A stretch of DNA of 64,000 bases from Duganella guangzhouensis (lineage in GTDB: Bacteria; Pseudomonadota; Gammaproteobacteria; Burkholderiales; Burkholderiaceae_D): assembly GCF_009674535.1 (NCBI RefSeq), contig NZ_WKJK01000016.1:62001-126000 (forward strand). The letters are read 5' to 3'. Every line of letters begins with the position of its first letter. The first letter of the stretch is position 1. The translations under genes were made by a program, and so were the position numbers. Below, piece after piece: positions 42,189 through 50,254 of this stretch. The notes beneath the pieces were generated by a model. The model ran no database searches. It was not told the origin of the DNA and saw nothing but the letters and a program-made list of their open reading frames with translations.

Positions 42189-43320
42189 ACTGGATTACGA
42201 CATCGCCATCTGCGGCGCCGGACCGGCCGGCATGGCGCTGGCCGCGCTGCTGGTCAAGCGCGGCATGGCCGCCGCCCGCATCGCCCTGATCGACGCCAAG
42301 ACGCTGGCCCAGGCCAGCAAAGATCCGCGCTCGCTGGCGCTGTCCTGGGGCAGCCGCCAGATCCTGGAACAGATCGCCGCCTGGCCCGCCGTGGCCACCG
42401 CCATCGAACAAATTCACGTCTCGCGTCGCGGCCAGTTCGGCCGCAGCCTGATCGACCGCAAGGACTACGATTTGCCGGCGCTGGGCTACGTCACCCGCTA
42501 CGGCGACATCGTCAGCGCGCTGGGCGCCGTATGCGAACAAGCCGGCATCACCGCGCTGCGCCCGGCGCGCGTGATCGCGCTGGACGAAGAAGCCGATGCC
42601 GTCACCCTGATCCTCGACAGCGAAGGCGCGCCGAAAACCATCCGCGCCGCCATCGTGGTGCAGGCCGAAGGTGGCCTGTTCAACGAGCAGCAAACCCGCG
42701 CCCAGAATCGCGACTACCAGCAAACCGCCATCATCGCCCAGGTGCGCAGCAGCACACCGCCGCCGCACCGCGCCTATGAACGCTTCACCGAACAAGGCCC
42801 GCTGGCGCTGCTGCCGCAGGATGACGAATACTCGCTGGTGTGGTGCGTGCGTCCCGACACCGCCGACCAACTGCTGGCCCTCAACGACGCCGGCTTCCTG
42901 CAAGCGCTGAGCAAAGCCTTCGGCGACCGCGTCGGCGCGTTCACCCACGCCACACCGCGCCTCGGCTTCCCCTTAGGTTTGAACGCCGCCGCCCACAGCA
43001 CCAATCGCACCGTCGCCATCGGCAATGCCGCGCAAACGCTGCATCCTGTGGCCGGCCAAGGTTTGAATCTCGGCCTGCGCGACGTCACCGTGCTGGCGCG
43101 CCTGCTGGCCCAACAAGCCACGCCGACAGCGCTGACGCAATTCATCGCCCAACGCCAGAGCGACCGCACGACCACCGTGCGCATCACCGATACCATGGCC
43201 CGCATCTTCGCCAACGACTCGCCGGCACAAGCGCTGCTGGGCCTCTCACTAGCCGCCATCGACATCATCAGCCCCGCCCGCAGCCTGCTGGCCGAACTGA
43301 TGATGTACGGCCGCCGCTAA
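42181..43320 (+). CDS. UbiH/UbiF/VisC-family FAD-dependent ubiquinone hydroxylase
   Basis: A 379-residue flavoprotein monooxygenase. The FAD dinucleotide motif is YDIAICGAGPAGMALAALLV. The second FAD segment is IGNAAQTLHPVAGQGLNLGL, continuing RDVTVLARLL, the signature of the UbiH/Coq6 family. The middle has VVQAEGGLFNEQQT in place of the usual DG motif. These enzymes hydroxylate the ubiquinone ring. The position behind pepP copies E. coli pepP-ubiH, so UbiH is the best guess, but ring position cannot be read from sequence. It overlaps pepP by 8 bases. Confidence 0.88.
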   Translation: MTELDYDIAICGAGPAGMALAALLVKRGMAAARIALIDAKTLAQASKDPRSLALSWGSRQILEQIAAWPAVATAIEQIHVSRRGQFGRSLIDRKDYDLPALGYVTRYGDIVSALGAVCEQAGITALRPARVIALDEEADAVTLILDSEGAPKTIRAAIVVQAEGGLFNEQQTRAQNRDYQQTAIIAQVRSSTPPPHRAYERFTEQGPLALLPQDDEYSLVWCVRPDTADQLLALNDAGFLQALSKAFGDRVGAFTHATPRLGFPLGLNAAAHSTNRTVAIGNAAQTLHPVAGQGLNLGLRDVTVLARLLAQQATPTALTQFIAQRQSDRTTTVRITDTMARIFANDSPAQALLGLSLAAIDIISPARSLLAELMMYGRR

Positions 43321-43331
43321 CTAAGACAAAC

Positions 43332-44600
43332 ATGCGATATCTGATCGGCTTCCTGAGCGCGAGCTTGTGTTTGCTGACCCAGGCGGCGGAGCGGCCGACA
43401 ACGGTGCCGGACCTGCTGGCACCGCTTTACGTCCGCGAACTCGCCACCGAAGCGGAGCAGGGCGACGTTCAGGCTCAGTTGACGCTTGGAGCGCTTTATC
43501 AGCAAGGCAAGCACGTCAAGCAGGACTACGCCAAGGCGTATCACTGGTTCGCGCTGGCGGCGGCAAAGAATAATCCGGAAGGCCAATTGCAACAGGGCTG
43601 GATGGATCAATATGGCAAGGGCGTGCCGGTCGACCTCCCGCAGGCGGCGCGGCTTTATCGCGCCGCAGCCGAACAAGGCAACGCCTCCGCCCAATATCAC
43701 CTGGCGCAATGTTACCGCACTGGCAGTTGTACTGATCTGGATGATCAGCAAGCGCAAACATGGCTGCGCAAGTCGGCGGATCAAGGCGATGACCGGGCAC
43801 AGGCCAGCCTTGGCTACATGCTCGACAACGGTCAGGGTGGCCATCCTGATCACGCCGAGGCTCGGCGCGGGTATATCAGCGCGGCGACGGCTGGCAATAG
43901 CACCGCCATGTACAACCTCGGTGTCTTCCATGAAAACGGCACCAGCATCGTGCGGGATTACCGTCAGTCACATGCCTGGTTCGCACAAGCCGCAGAGGCG
44001 GGCGACGATACCGCCGTCGCCAAGCTGGGCGAACACTTCGAAATGGGGCATGGGGTGGAGAAAGACCTGGACAAGGCATTCGCCCTGTACCTGCAGTCCG
44101 CGCAGGCTGGCGACGCTTACGGACAGCTACGCCTGGGCACTGCGTATCAGGAAGCGATCGGCGTTAAACGCGACTACCTGAAGGCCGCCGAGTGGTATAA
44201 GAAATCGGCCGATCAGGGCGACAGCGAAGCGCAGCGCAAGCTGGCGCTGCTCTATCAGACTGGCGACGCCGGCGCGGTCACTACCGAAGAGACGATGCGG
44301 TATCTGAGACTATCGATCAGTCAAGGCAATCAGACCGCCGTGGCGGATATGGGCATGTTCATGCTGTATGGTCTGAATCCCGACAACAGCGGCGCCGCCG
44401 CCAATGCGGTGGTCATGTTCAAACGCGCGGCAGAACAAGGGAATGCGGTGGGCCAGATGCGCCTGGGACGCGCCTACAGCCTCGGCCTGGGCGTGCCGAA
44501 AGACGCCCAACTAGCGCAACAGTGGCTGCGCCGCGCAGCCGACCAAGGTAATGCCGATGCCCTGCAGTTCCTGGAACGGGTTTATCACATCCATCAGTGA
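43332..44600 (+). CDS. Exported Sel1-repeat protein
   Basis: A 422-residue protein with a signal peptide (MRYLIGFLSASLCLLTQAAE). About ten Sel1-like repeats of 36-38 residues follow, for example GDVQAQLTLGALYQQGKHVK, GDAYGQLRLGTAYQEAIGVK and GNAVGQMRLGRAYSLGLGVP. Its repeats are more diverged than those of the cytoplasmic 13-repeat protein at 8.5-10.1 kb. Such periplasmic solenoids usually bind other proteins; no partner can be named. The frame continues upstream through the hydroxylase gene, but the ATG at 43332 starts the signal peptide. It lies 11 bases after the UbiH-type gene and overlaps the next, convergent gene by 7 bases. Confidence 0.87.
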   Translation: MRYLIGFLSASLCLLTQAAERPTTVPDLLAPLYVRELATEAEQGDVQAQLTLGALYQQGKHVKQDYAKAYHWFALAAAKNNPEGQLQQGWMDQYGKGVPVDLPQAARLYRAAAEQGNASAQYHLAQCYRTGSCTDLDDQQAQTWLRKSADQGDDRAQASLGYMLDNGQGGHPDHAEARRGYISAATAGNSTAMYNLGVFHENGTSIVRDYRQSHAWFAQAAEAGDDTAVAKLGEHFEMGHGVEKDLDKAFALYLQSAQAGDAYGQLRLGTAYQEAIGVKRDYLKAAEWYKKSADQGDSEAQRKLALLYQTGDAGAVTTEETMRYLRLSISQGNQTAVADMGMFMLYGLNPDNSGAAANAVVMFKRAAEQGNAVGQMRLGRAYSLGLGVPKDAQLAQQWLRRAADQGNADALQFLERVYHIHQ

Positions 44601-45085
44601 GCGACGGCGCTGTCATCCGCTGGCTGCTGATGCAGCACACCCGCCCGCGCGCGGCCAAAGCTTTCCGCTTTCGCACTCATGCAACGGACGTTGGAGACGG
44701 CACGCCCAAAGCGGGTCACCAACTGATTGGCATTGTCGAGCGCCACGGTAAATGACCATGTTTCATCCCAACAGTCGCCATCCCAGGAGTCATTGGCTAA
44801 CACCACGGCACTGAAGTTACGCTGAAATACGTTGAACTTGCCCGGCTTGACCTCGCTCCATTTGCCATCCTCTCCCGCCGTGAAAACTTGAGCCTTTTTT
44901 CCGGCAATATGCAGACGGACCTTCAATTCCAGCTCCGTCTTACCGCCTGCGGCGGGCTCCAGATCACGCAGCGCGCCCTCCCACTGACCATCGAGATAGG
45001 AAGACGTGGCAGGTTCGGCATCCGCCGCAAACGCCAGTTGAAAGGCGAATGCGGCGCACACCATAAATACGATTTTTTTCAGCAT
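44594..45085 (-). CDS. Exported protein of unknown function
   Basis: A 163-residue protein with a signal peptide (MLKKIVFMVCAAFAFQLAFA, cleaved near AFAADA). The mature domain SSYLDGQWEGALRDLEP...LELKVRLHIAGKKAQVF...AVVLANDSWDGDCWDETWSF looks like a small beta-barrel. It has two Cys (GDCWDE, VRCMSA) that could pair. I do not recognise the family. It is the last gene on the minus strand after pntB with a 5-base gap, so it may be cotranscribed with the transhydrogenase, but a functional link is not evident. Confidence 0.65.
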   Translation of the reverse strand: MLKKIVFMVCAAFAFQLAFAADAEPATSSYLDGQWEGALRDLEPAAGGKTELELKVRLHIAGKKAQVFTAGEDGKWSEVKPGKFNVFQRNFSAVVLANDSWDGDCWDETWSFTVALDNANQLVTRFGRAVSNVRCMSAKAESFGRARAGVLHQQPADDSAVAH

Positions 45086-45090
45086 CCGGA

Positions 45091-46563
45091 TTACTCGACC
45101 GCCTTGACCATGTCCTCGATGACCTTCTTGGCGTCGCCAAAGACCATCATGGTATTAGCCTGGTAGAACAGCTCATTGTCCAGGCCCGCGTAGCCGGAGG
45201 CCATCGAGCGTTTGTTGACGATGATGCTCTTGGCCTTGTACGCCTCCAGAATCGGCATGCCGGCGATCGGCGATTTCGGGTCTTTGGCAGCCGGGTTGAC
45301 CACGTCGTTGGCGCCGAGGATCAGCACCACGTCGGTCTGGCCGAATTCGCCGTTGATGTCCTCCATCTCGAACACCTGATCGTACGGCACCTCGGCCTCC
45401 GCCAGCAGCACGTTCATGTGGCCCGGCATGCGCCCCGCCACCGGGTGGATCGCGTACTTCACCGTCACGCCCTTGTGCGTCAGCTTCTCCACCAGCTCCT
45501 TCAGCGAGTGCTGCGCGCGCGCCACCGCCAGGCCGTAGCCCGGCACGATGATCACGCTTTCCGCGTTGGCCATGATGAACGAGGCATCGTCGGCCGAACC
45601 GGATTTGACCGGACGCTGTTCCTTGGCGCCGCCAGCACCCGCCTCCGCCGGCGCACCGCCAAAGCCACCCAGGATCACGTTGAAGAACGAACGGTTCATC
45701 GCCTTGCACATGATGTAGGACAGGATGGCGCCCGACGATCCCACCAGCGAACCGGCGATGATCAGCATCGAGTTATTCAGCGAGAAGCCGATGCCCGCCG
45801 CCGCCCAGCCGGAATAGGAATTCAGCATCGACACCACCACCGGCATGTCGGCGCCGCCGATCGGGATGATGATCAGCACACCCAGCACGAACGCGATCGC
45901 GGTCATCAGCAGGAACGGCAGCCAGGCCGGCTCGGTGCCACCGGCCGCCACAAACGTCAGACCCAGGCCAACCATCACGATCGCCAGGATCAGGTTCAGC
46001 AAATGCTGGCCGGGGAAGCTGACCGGTGCGCCCTGGAACAGGCGGAACTTGTATTTGCCCGACAGCTTGCCAAACGCGATCACCGAACCGGAGAAGGTGA
46101 TCGCGCCCACAAAGGTGCCGATGAACAGCTCGATGCGGTTCCCGGTCGGCAGCGCCTCGCCCAGCGCGGCAATGCCGAACGCGTGCGGCTCCGACACCGC
46201 CGCCACCGCGATGCACACCGCCGCCAGGCCGATCAGCGAGTGCATCGCCGCCACCAGTTCCGGCATTTTGGTCATCTCGACCTTCTTGGCCAGCACCGCG
46301 CCAATGCCGCCGCCGATGATCACGCCCAGCGCCACGCGTCCCAGTCCCAACCCGCCGCCCGCCGCCACCGCTGCGGTGGCTTCCGACTGCAGCTTGAGGA
46401 TCAGCGCAATCGTCGTCACGAACGCGATCGCCATGCCGGTCATGCCAAACGCATTGCCCTGGCGCGCCGTGGCCGGCGACGACAGGCCTTTCAGCGCCTG
46501 GATGAAGCACACCGATGCGATCAGGTACAACATCGTCACCAGATTCATGGAGATGAAGTTCAT
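45091..46563 (-). CDS. pntB: NAD(P) transhydrogenase, beta subunit
   Basis: A 490-residue inner-membrane protein with about nine membrane segments (ASVCFIQALKGLSSPATARQ, AIAFVTTIALILKLQSEATA and so on). The cytoplasmic NADP(H)-binding domain III at the C-terminus shows ADDASFIMANAESVIIVPGY and GYAGLDNELFYQANTMMVFG. With the two alpha parts it couples proton flow to hydride transfer from NADH to NADP+. The ATG overlaps the pntAb stop by 4 bases. The length matches PntB (462) with a small extension before domain III. Confidence 0.96.
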   Translation of the reverse strand: MNFISMNLVTMLYLIASVCFIQALKGLSSPATARQGNAFGMTGMAIAFVTTIALILKLQSEATAAVAAGGGLGLGRVALGVIIGGGIGAVLAKKVEMTKMPELVAAMHSLIGLAAVCIAVAAVSEPHAFGIAALGEALPTGNRIELFIGTFVGAITFSGSVIAFGKLSGKYKFRLFQGAPVSFPGQHLLNLILAIVMVGLGLTFVAAGGTEPAWLPFLLMTAIAFVLGVLIIIPIGGADMPVVVSMLNSYSGWAAAGIGFSLNNSMLIIAGSLVGSSGAILSYIMCKAMNRSFFNVILGGFGGAPAEAGAGGAKEQRPVKSGSADDASFIMANAESVIIVPGYGLAVARAQHSLKELVEKLTHKGVTVKYAIHPVAGRMPGHMNVLLAEAEVPYDQVFEMEDINGEFGQTDVVLILGANDVVNPAAKDPKSPIAGMPILEAYKAKSIIVNKRSMASGYAGLDNELFYQANTMMVFGDAKKVIEDMVKAVE

Positions 46564-46865
46564 GCCTTATCTCCCTGTTTGGTTTTTTTCTTGAACATCT
46601 CCAGCATGCGCTGCGTGACCAGGAAGCCACCGAACACATTGACGGCGGCCAGCGCCACCGCGACCGTGCCGGCCACCTGTCCCACCCAGCCGTCGGTCAG
46701 CGCGGCCGCCAGCATGGCGCCCACGATGATGATGGCCGATACCGCGTTGGTGACCGCCATCAGCGGCGTATGCAGCGCCGGCGTCACGGTCCAGACCACG
46801 TGGTAGCCCACGTAAATGGCCAGTACAAAAATAATCAGATTGATGATGGTGTGGCTGACTTCCAT
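46560..46865 (-). CDS. pntAb: NAD(P) transhydrogenase, alpha subunit part 2 (membrane part)
   Basis: A 101-residue membrane protein with three hydrophobic segments: TIINLIIFVLAIYVGYHVVW, NAVSAIIIVGAMLAAALTDG and QVAGTVAVALAAVNVFGGFL. This is the C-terminal membrane part of E. coli PntA, encoded here as its own gene as in Rhodospirillum-type split transhydrogenases. It lies between pntAa (13-base gap) and pntB (4-base overlap). Confidence 0.93.
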   Translation of the reverse strand: MEVSHTIINLIIFVLAIYVGYHVVWTVTPALHTPLMAVTNAVSAIIIVGAMLAAALTDGWVGQVAGTVAVALAAVNVFGGFLVTQRMLEMFKKKTKQGDKA

Positions 46866-46878
46866 GTCGGTCCCCTTG

Positions 46879-47991
46879 TTATTTGCGCAGCAGTTCGCCG
46901 CCAGTGCTCAGCAGCGTGGCCTTGATGATCTCGTCCTCGCGATCGATGACTAACTTGTCCTCTTTATCGATAATCAGCTTGAGGAAGTCCAGCACGTTGC
47001 GCGCATACAGCGCCGAGGCATCGGCCGCGACGTGGGTGGCCAGATCCGGCTCGCCGACGATATGCACGCCATGCTTGACCACCGTCTTGCCCAGCTCCGA
47101 CAACGGGCAGTTGCCGCCTTGCGACACCGCCAGGTCGACGATCACGGAGCCCGGCTTCATGGCCTTCACCGTCTCTTCGGAAATCAGCACCGGCGCCGGG
47201 CGGCCCGGTATCAGTGCGGTGGTGATGATGATGTCGGCCAGCTTGGCGCGTTCGTGCACCAGCTCGGACTGGCGGCGCATCCAGTCGGCCGGCATCGGCC
47301 GCGCGTAGCCGCCGGTGCCCTGCGCGATCTCTTTCTCTTCATCGGTCAGATACGGCACGTCGATGAACTTGGCGCCCAGCGACTCCACCTGCTCCTTGAC
47401 CGGCGGCCGCACATCGGACGCCTCGATCACCGCGCCCAGGCGCTTGGCGGTGGCAATCGCCTGCAAGCCCGCCACGCCGACGCCCATGATCAGGACCCGC
47501 GCCGCCTTCACCGTGCCGGCCGCCGTCATCAGCATCGGCATGAAGCGCTGGTAGGTATTGGCCGCCACCATCACCGCCTTGTAGCCAGCGATGTTGGCCT
47601 GCGACGACAGCACGTCCATCGACTGCGCCCGCGTGATGCGCGGCACCGCTTCCAGCGCGAACGCCTGCAGCCCGGCCGCCGCCATCGCCGCGTTGTTGTC
47701 CGCATCAAAAGGATTCAGCATGCCGATCAGCACCGTCCCCGGCTTGATCTGCGCCCGCTCCTCGGGATTGGGGGCACGCACCTTGAGGATCACGTCCGCC
47801 ACCCACACCTCGCTGGCGGGCACGATTTGTGCACCAGCTGCGACATAGGCTTCATCCGTCACCGAGGCGGCAAGACCGGCACCCGCCTGCACCAGTATCT
47901 GATGCTTCGCGGCCAACTTTTTCACAGTCTCCGGCGTGGCTGCCACCCGGGTCTCCCCCGGCCGAGTTTCGGCCGGTACGCTTATTCTCAT
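46879..47991 (-). CDS. pntAa: NAD(P) transhydrogenase, alpha subunit part 1 (NAD-binding)
   Basis: A 370-residue soluble subunit (domain I). It begins MRISVPAETRPGETRVAATP, has the alanine-dehydrogenase-like core and the NAD-binding motif LIMGVGVAGLQAIATAKRLG, then SDVRPPVKEQVESLGAKFID and GSVIVDLAVSQGGNCPLSEL. The frame is open 14 codons further, but ATG 47991 has GGAGG at good spacing. The pntAa-pntAb-pntB order is complete. A perfect 18-base palindrome 56 bases upstream may be its operator. Confidence 0.95.
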   Translation of the reverse strand: MRISVPAETRPGETRVAATPETVKKLAAKHQILVQAGAGLAASVTDEAYVAAGAQIVPASEVWVADVILKVRAPNPEERAQIKPGTVLIGMLNPFDADNNAAMAAAGLQAFALEAVPRITRAQSMDVLSSQANIAGYKAVMVAANTYQRFMPMLMTAAGTVKAARVLIMGVGVAGLQAIATAKRLGAVIEASDVRPPVKEQVESLGAKFIDVPYLTDEEKEIAQGTGGYARPMPADWMRRQSELVHERAKLADIIITTALIPGRPAPVLISEETVKAMKPGSVIVDLAVSQGGNCPLSELGKTVVKHGVHIVGEPDLATHVAADASALYARNVLDFLKLIIDKEDKLVIDREDEIIKATLLSTGGELLRK

Positions 47992-48046
47992 GGTGCCTCC
48001 AAAACGATTAATAAACTGACTACAATCTAACATGGTTTTTTAGGCC

Positions 48047-48064
48047 ATGAAACATCGGTTTCAT
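48047..48064. promoter_or_regulatory. Palindromic operator-like site upstream of pntAa
   Basis: ATGAAACATCGGTTTCAT is a perfect inverted repeat with 7-base arms and a 4-base centre (ATCG). It lies in the divergent region, 56 bases upstream of pntAa and 105 bases upstream of the NUDIX gene. The size and symmetry suit a dimeric repressor. The regulator is unknown. Confidence 0.4.
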
Positions 48065-48106
48065 CATTTCAAGTATTACTATTTGTCATTAATTACCCGC
48101 TAAATT

Positions 48107-48136
48107 TGTTCCAGCTCAAACCAAAAGGCTGGAACA
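48107..48136. promoter_or_regulatory. Second inverted repeat, 32 bases upstream of the NUDIX gene
   Basis: TGTTCCAGC (48107-48115) and GCTGGAACA (48128-48136) are perfect 9-base arms with a 12-base loop. It may be a second operator or a leader hairpin of the nudJ-mnmA transcript. No T-run follows, so a terminator is unlikely. Confidence 0.4.
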
Positions 48137-48168
48137 GGCTAAAATATCGGCTCTTTCAAGGATGACTC

Positions 48169-48666
48169 ATGCCGCGTATCTGGAAACCCTCTGTTACTGT
48201 CGCCGCCATCGTCGAAAAAGATGGCAAGTTCTTGCTGATCGAAGAAGTCACCAGCGACGGCATCCGCATCAACCAGCCGGCCGGCCATCTCGATCCGTAT
48301 GAATCGCTGGAGCAGGCCGTCATCCGCGAAACGCTGGAGGAAACCGCCTACGATTTCACGCCGACCGCGCTGGTCGGCATGTATATGTCGCGCTACACCT
48401 CCAACCGCACCGGCGAGGAAGTGACCTATCTGCGCTTCACGTTCTGCGGCTACCCTGGCGAGAAACACGAGCGCCAACTGGACGAAGGCATTTTGCGCAC
48501 CATGTGGCTGACGCGCGACGAACTGGCCGCCTGCGCCGACCGTCACCGCAGCCCAACGGTGCTGCAATGCGTGGACGAATACCTGGCGGGCCGCCGCGCG
48601 CCGCTGGAACTGATACAAACACACGCTTCCGTCTACAAGGAAGCGGTTAGCACTGCGAATGGATAA
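48169..48666 (+). CDS. nudJ: NUDIX hydrolase, NudJ-like
   Basis: A 165-residue NUDIX-fold phosphohydrolase. The Nudix box reads GHLDPYESLEQAVIRETLEE, continuing TAYDF, so all metal-binding Glu residues are kept while the Gly near its end is replaced by Ala. The N-terminal VTVAAIVEKDGKFLLIEEVT is typical. In E. coli nudJ, a thiamine-pyrophosphate and nucleoside-triphosphate phosphatase, stands directly before mnmA, as here (3-base gap), which supports this name over a general NUDIX call. Substrate specificity is not shown by the sequence. Confidence 0.83.
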   Translation: MPRIWKPSVTVAAIVEKDGKFLLIEEVTSDGIRINQPAGHLDPYESLEQAVIRETLEETAYDFTPTALVGMYMSRYTSNRTGEEVTYLRFTFCGYPGEKHERQLDEGILRTMWLTRDELAACADRHRSPTVLQCVDEYLAGRRAPLELIQTHASVYKEAVSTANG

Positions 48667-48669
48667 GTA

Positions 48670-49788
48670 ATGAGTAACGGGTCGGGCAAAAAAAGAGTCG
48701 TCATCGGCATGTCGGGCGGGGTGGATTCCTCGGTCTCGGCGTGGCTGCTGAAGGAACAGGGCTACGAGGTAATCGGCCTGTTCATGAAGAACTGGGAAGA
48801 CGATGACGACTCCGAATACTGCTCCACCCGCCAGGACTGGATCGACGCCGCCTCGGTGGCCGACGTGGTCGGGGTCGACATCGAAGCGGTCAACTTCGCC
48901 AGCGAATACAAGGACCGCGTGTTTGCCGACTTCCTGCGCGAGTACCAGGCCGGCCGCACGCCGAATCCCGATGTGCTGTGCAATGCCGAAATCAAATTCA
49001 AAGCCTTCCTCGACCATGCGATGACGCTGGGCGCGGACCTGATCGCCACCGGCCACTACGCGCGCGTGCGCCAGCACAACGGCAAGGCCGAGCTGCTGAA
49101 GGCGGTCGACCATACCAAGGACCAGAGCTACTTCCTGCACCGCCTGAATCAGGCGCAGTTGTCGAAGACCTTGTTCCCGCTGGGCGAAATCCCGAAAACC
49201 GAAGTGCGCAAGATCGCTGAAAAACTCCAGCTGCCGAATGCGGCCAAAAAGGATTCGACCGGCATCTGCTTCATCGGCGAGCGCCCGTTCCGCGAATTCT
49301 TGAACCGCTACCTGTCATACAAGCCCGGTCCGATGATGACCCCGGACGGCAAGGTGGTGGGCGAGCACGTTGGCCTGTCGTTCTACACGCTGGGCCAGCG
49401 CAAGGGCATCGGCGTTGGCGGCGTGAAGTCGTATCAGAACGCCGACGGCTCCAGCGACGCCTGGTATGTGGCGAAAAAGGATGTGGTCAACAACGTGCTG
49501 TACATCGTGCAGGGCCATGACCATCCATGGCTGCTGTCGTCGACGCTGCGCGCCGACCAGGCCAGTTGGGTCGCTGGCGTGGCGCCGGAAGCGCGCGCGC
49601 TGTCGGCCAAGACCCGCTATCGTCAGGCCGACGTGGCGTGCGAAGTGGCGCCGCAAGGCGAGTCCGACTTCGCGCTCAAATTCATGGATGCCCAGTGGGC
49701 GGTGACGCCGGGTCAGTCGGCCGTGCTGTACGACGGTGATGTGTGCCTGGGCGGCGGCATCATCGACAGCTCGAGCTTCGGCGCGTAA
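48670..49788 (+). CDS. mnmA: tRNA-specific 2-thiouridylase MnmA
   Basis: A 372-residue enzyme that makes 2-thiouridine at position 34 of tRNAs for Lys, Glu and Gln. The PP-loop is VVIGMSGGVDSSVSAWLL. The two catalytic Cys lie in TPNPDVLCNAEIKF and KDSTGICFIGERPFREFL. SYFLHRLNQAQLSKTLFPLG and YTLGQRKGIGVGG follow, then the C-terminal beta-barrel. The length matches E. coli MnmA (368). It follows the NUDIX gene after 3 bases and ends back-to-back with the receiver gene. Confidence 0.97.
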   Translation: MSNGSGKKRVVIGMSGGVDSSVSAWLLKEQGYEVIGLFMKNWEDDDDSEYCSTRQDWIDAASVADVVGVDIEAVNFASEYKDRVFADFLREYQAGRTPNPDVLCNAEIKFKAFLDHAMTLGADLIATGHYARVRQHNGKAELLKAVDHTKDQSYFLHRLNQAQLSKTLFPLGEIPKTEVRKIAEKLQLPNAAKKDSTGICFIGERPFREFLNRYLSYKPGPMMTPDGKVVGEHVGLSFYTLGQRKGIGVGGVKSYQNADGSSDAWYVAKKDVVNNVLYIVQGHDHPWLLSSTLRADQASWVAGVAPEARALSAKTRYRQADVACEVAPQGESDFALKFMDAQWAVTPGQSAVLYDGDVCLGGGIIDSSSFGA

Positions 49789-50238
49789 TCAGCCGGCGGC
49801 GGGTTCGCCGCCTTCTTCCTCGGGCGGCGTTTCAGTCGCCGCTTCCGCTTTGGCCATGGCGGCGCGCTGGCGCTTGACCATGGCGATCACCACGTTGCGG
49901 ATCGTATTCAGCACGGTATCGGCCTTGAACGGCTTGACGATAAAGCCGCTGACGCCCATCGCATGCGCCGACTGAATGGTGGCGGCATCGAACTCGCTGG
50001 AAATCATGAAAATCAGCGCCTTCGGCCACTTGGCGTGGAGCTCGCGCACCTCCGCTTCGGCATCCTGCACCAATTCCTTGGCGATACAGACGATGTGCGG
50101 GTTGTACTTGATCAGCAACGTGACGCCAGCCGCCACGGTATGGGCCTGGCCAGCGACGTCGTAGCCGCCATCCAGCAGCACGGTATTCAGCAGGCCGCGA
50201 GCGACGGCGCTGGAGTCGATGATGACTGCTTTTAACAT
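49789..50238 (-). CDS. Stand-alone receiver-like protein lacking the phospho-acceptor Asp
   Basis: A 149-residue CheY-like fold: MLKAVIIDSSAVARGLLNTV, KYNPHIVCIAKELVQD, ALIFMISSEFDAATIQSAHA, then GVSGFIVKPFKADTVL. The conserved Lys102 in VKPF and Ser80 in MISS are present. At the end of strand 3 the usual phospho-Asp is Ala53 (IVCIAKEL), and the acidic pair has only Asp8. The tail is Glu/Pro-rich and disordered. It therefore probably signals without phosphorylation. The frame runs 21 codons further up, but ATG 50238 fits the fold. It follows the exonuclease gene after 16 bases. Confidence 0.75.
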   Translation of the reverse strand: MLKAVIIDSSAVARGLLNTVLLDGGYDVAGQAHTVAAGVTLLIKYNPHIVCIAKELVQDAEAEVRELHAKWPKALIFMISSEFDAATIQSAHAMGVSGFIVKPFKADTVLNTIRNVVIAMVKRQRAAMAKAEAATETPPEEEGGEPAAG

Positions 50239-50254
50239 CTTGCAAACCTTGTTC

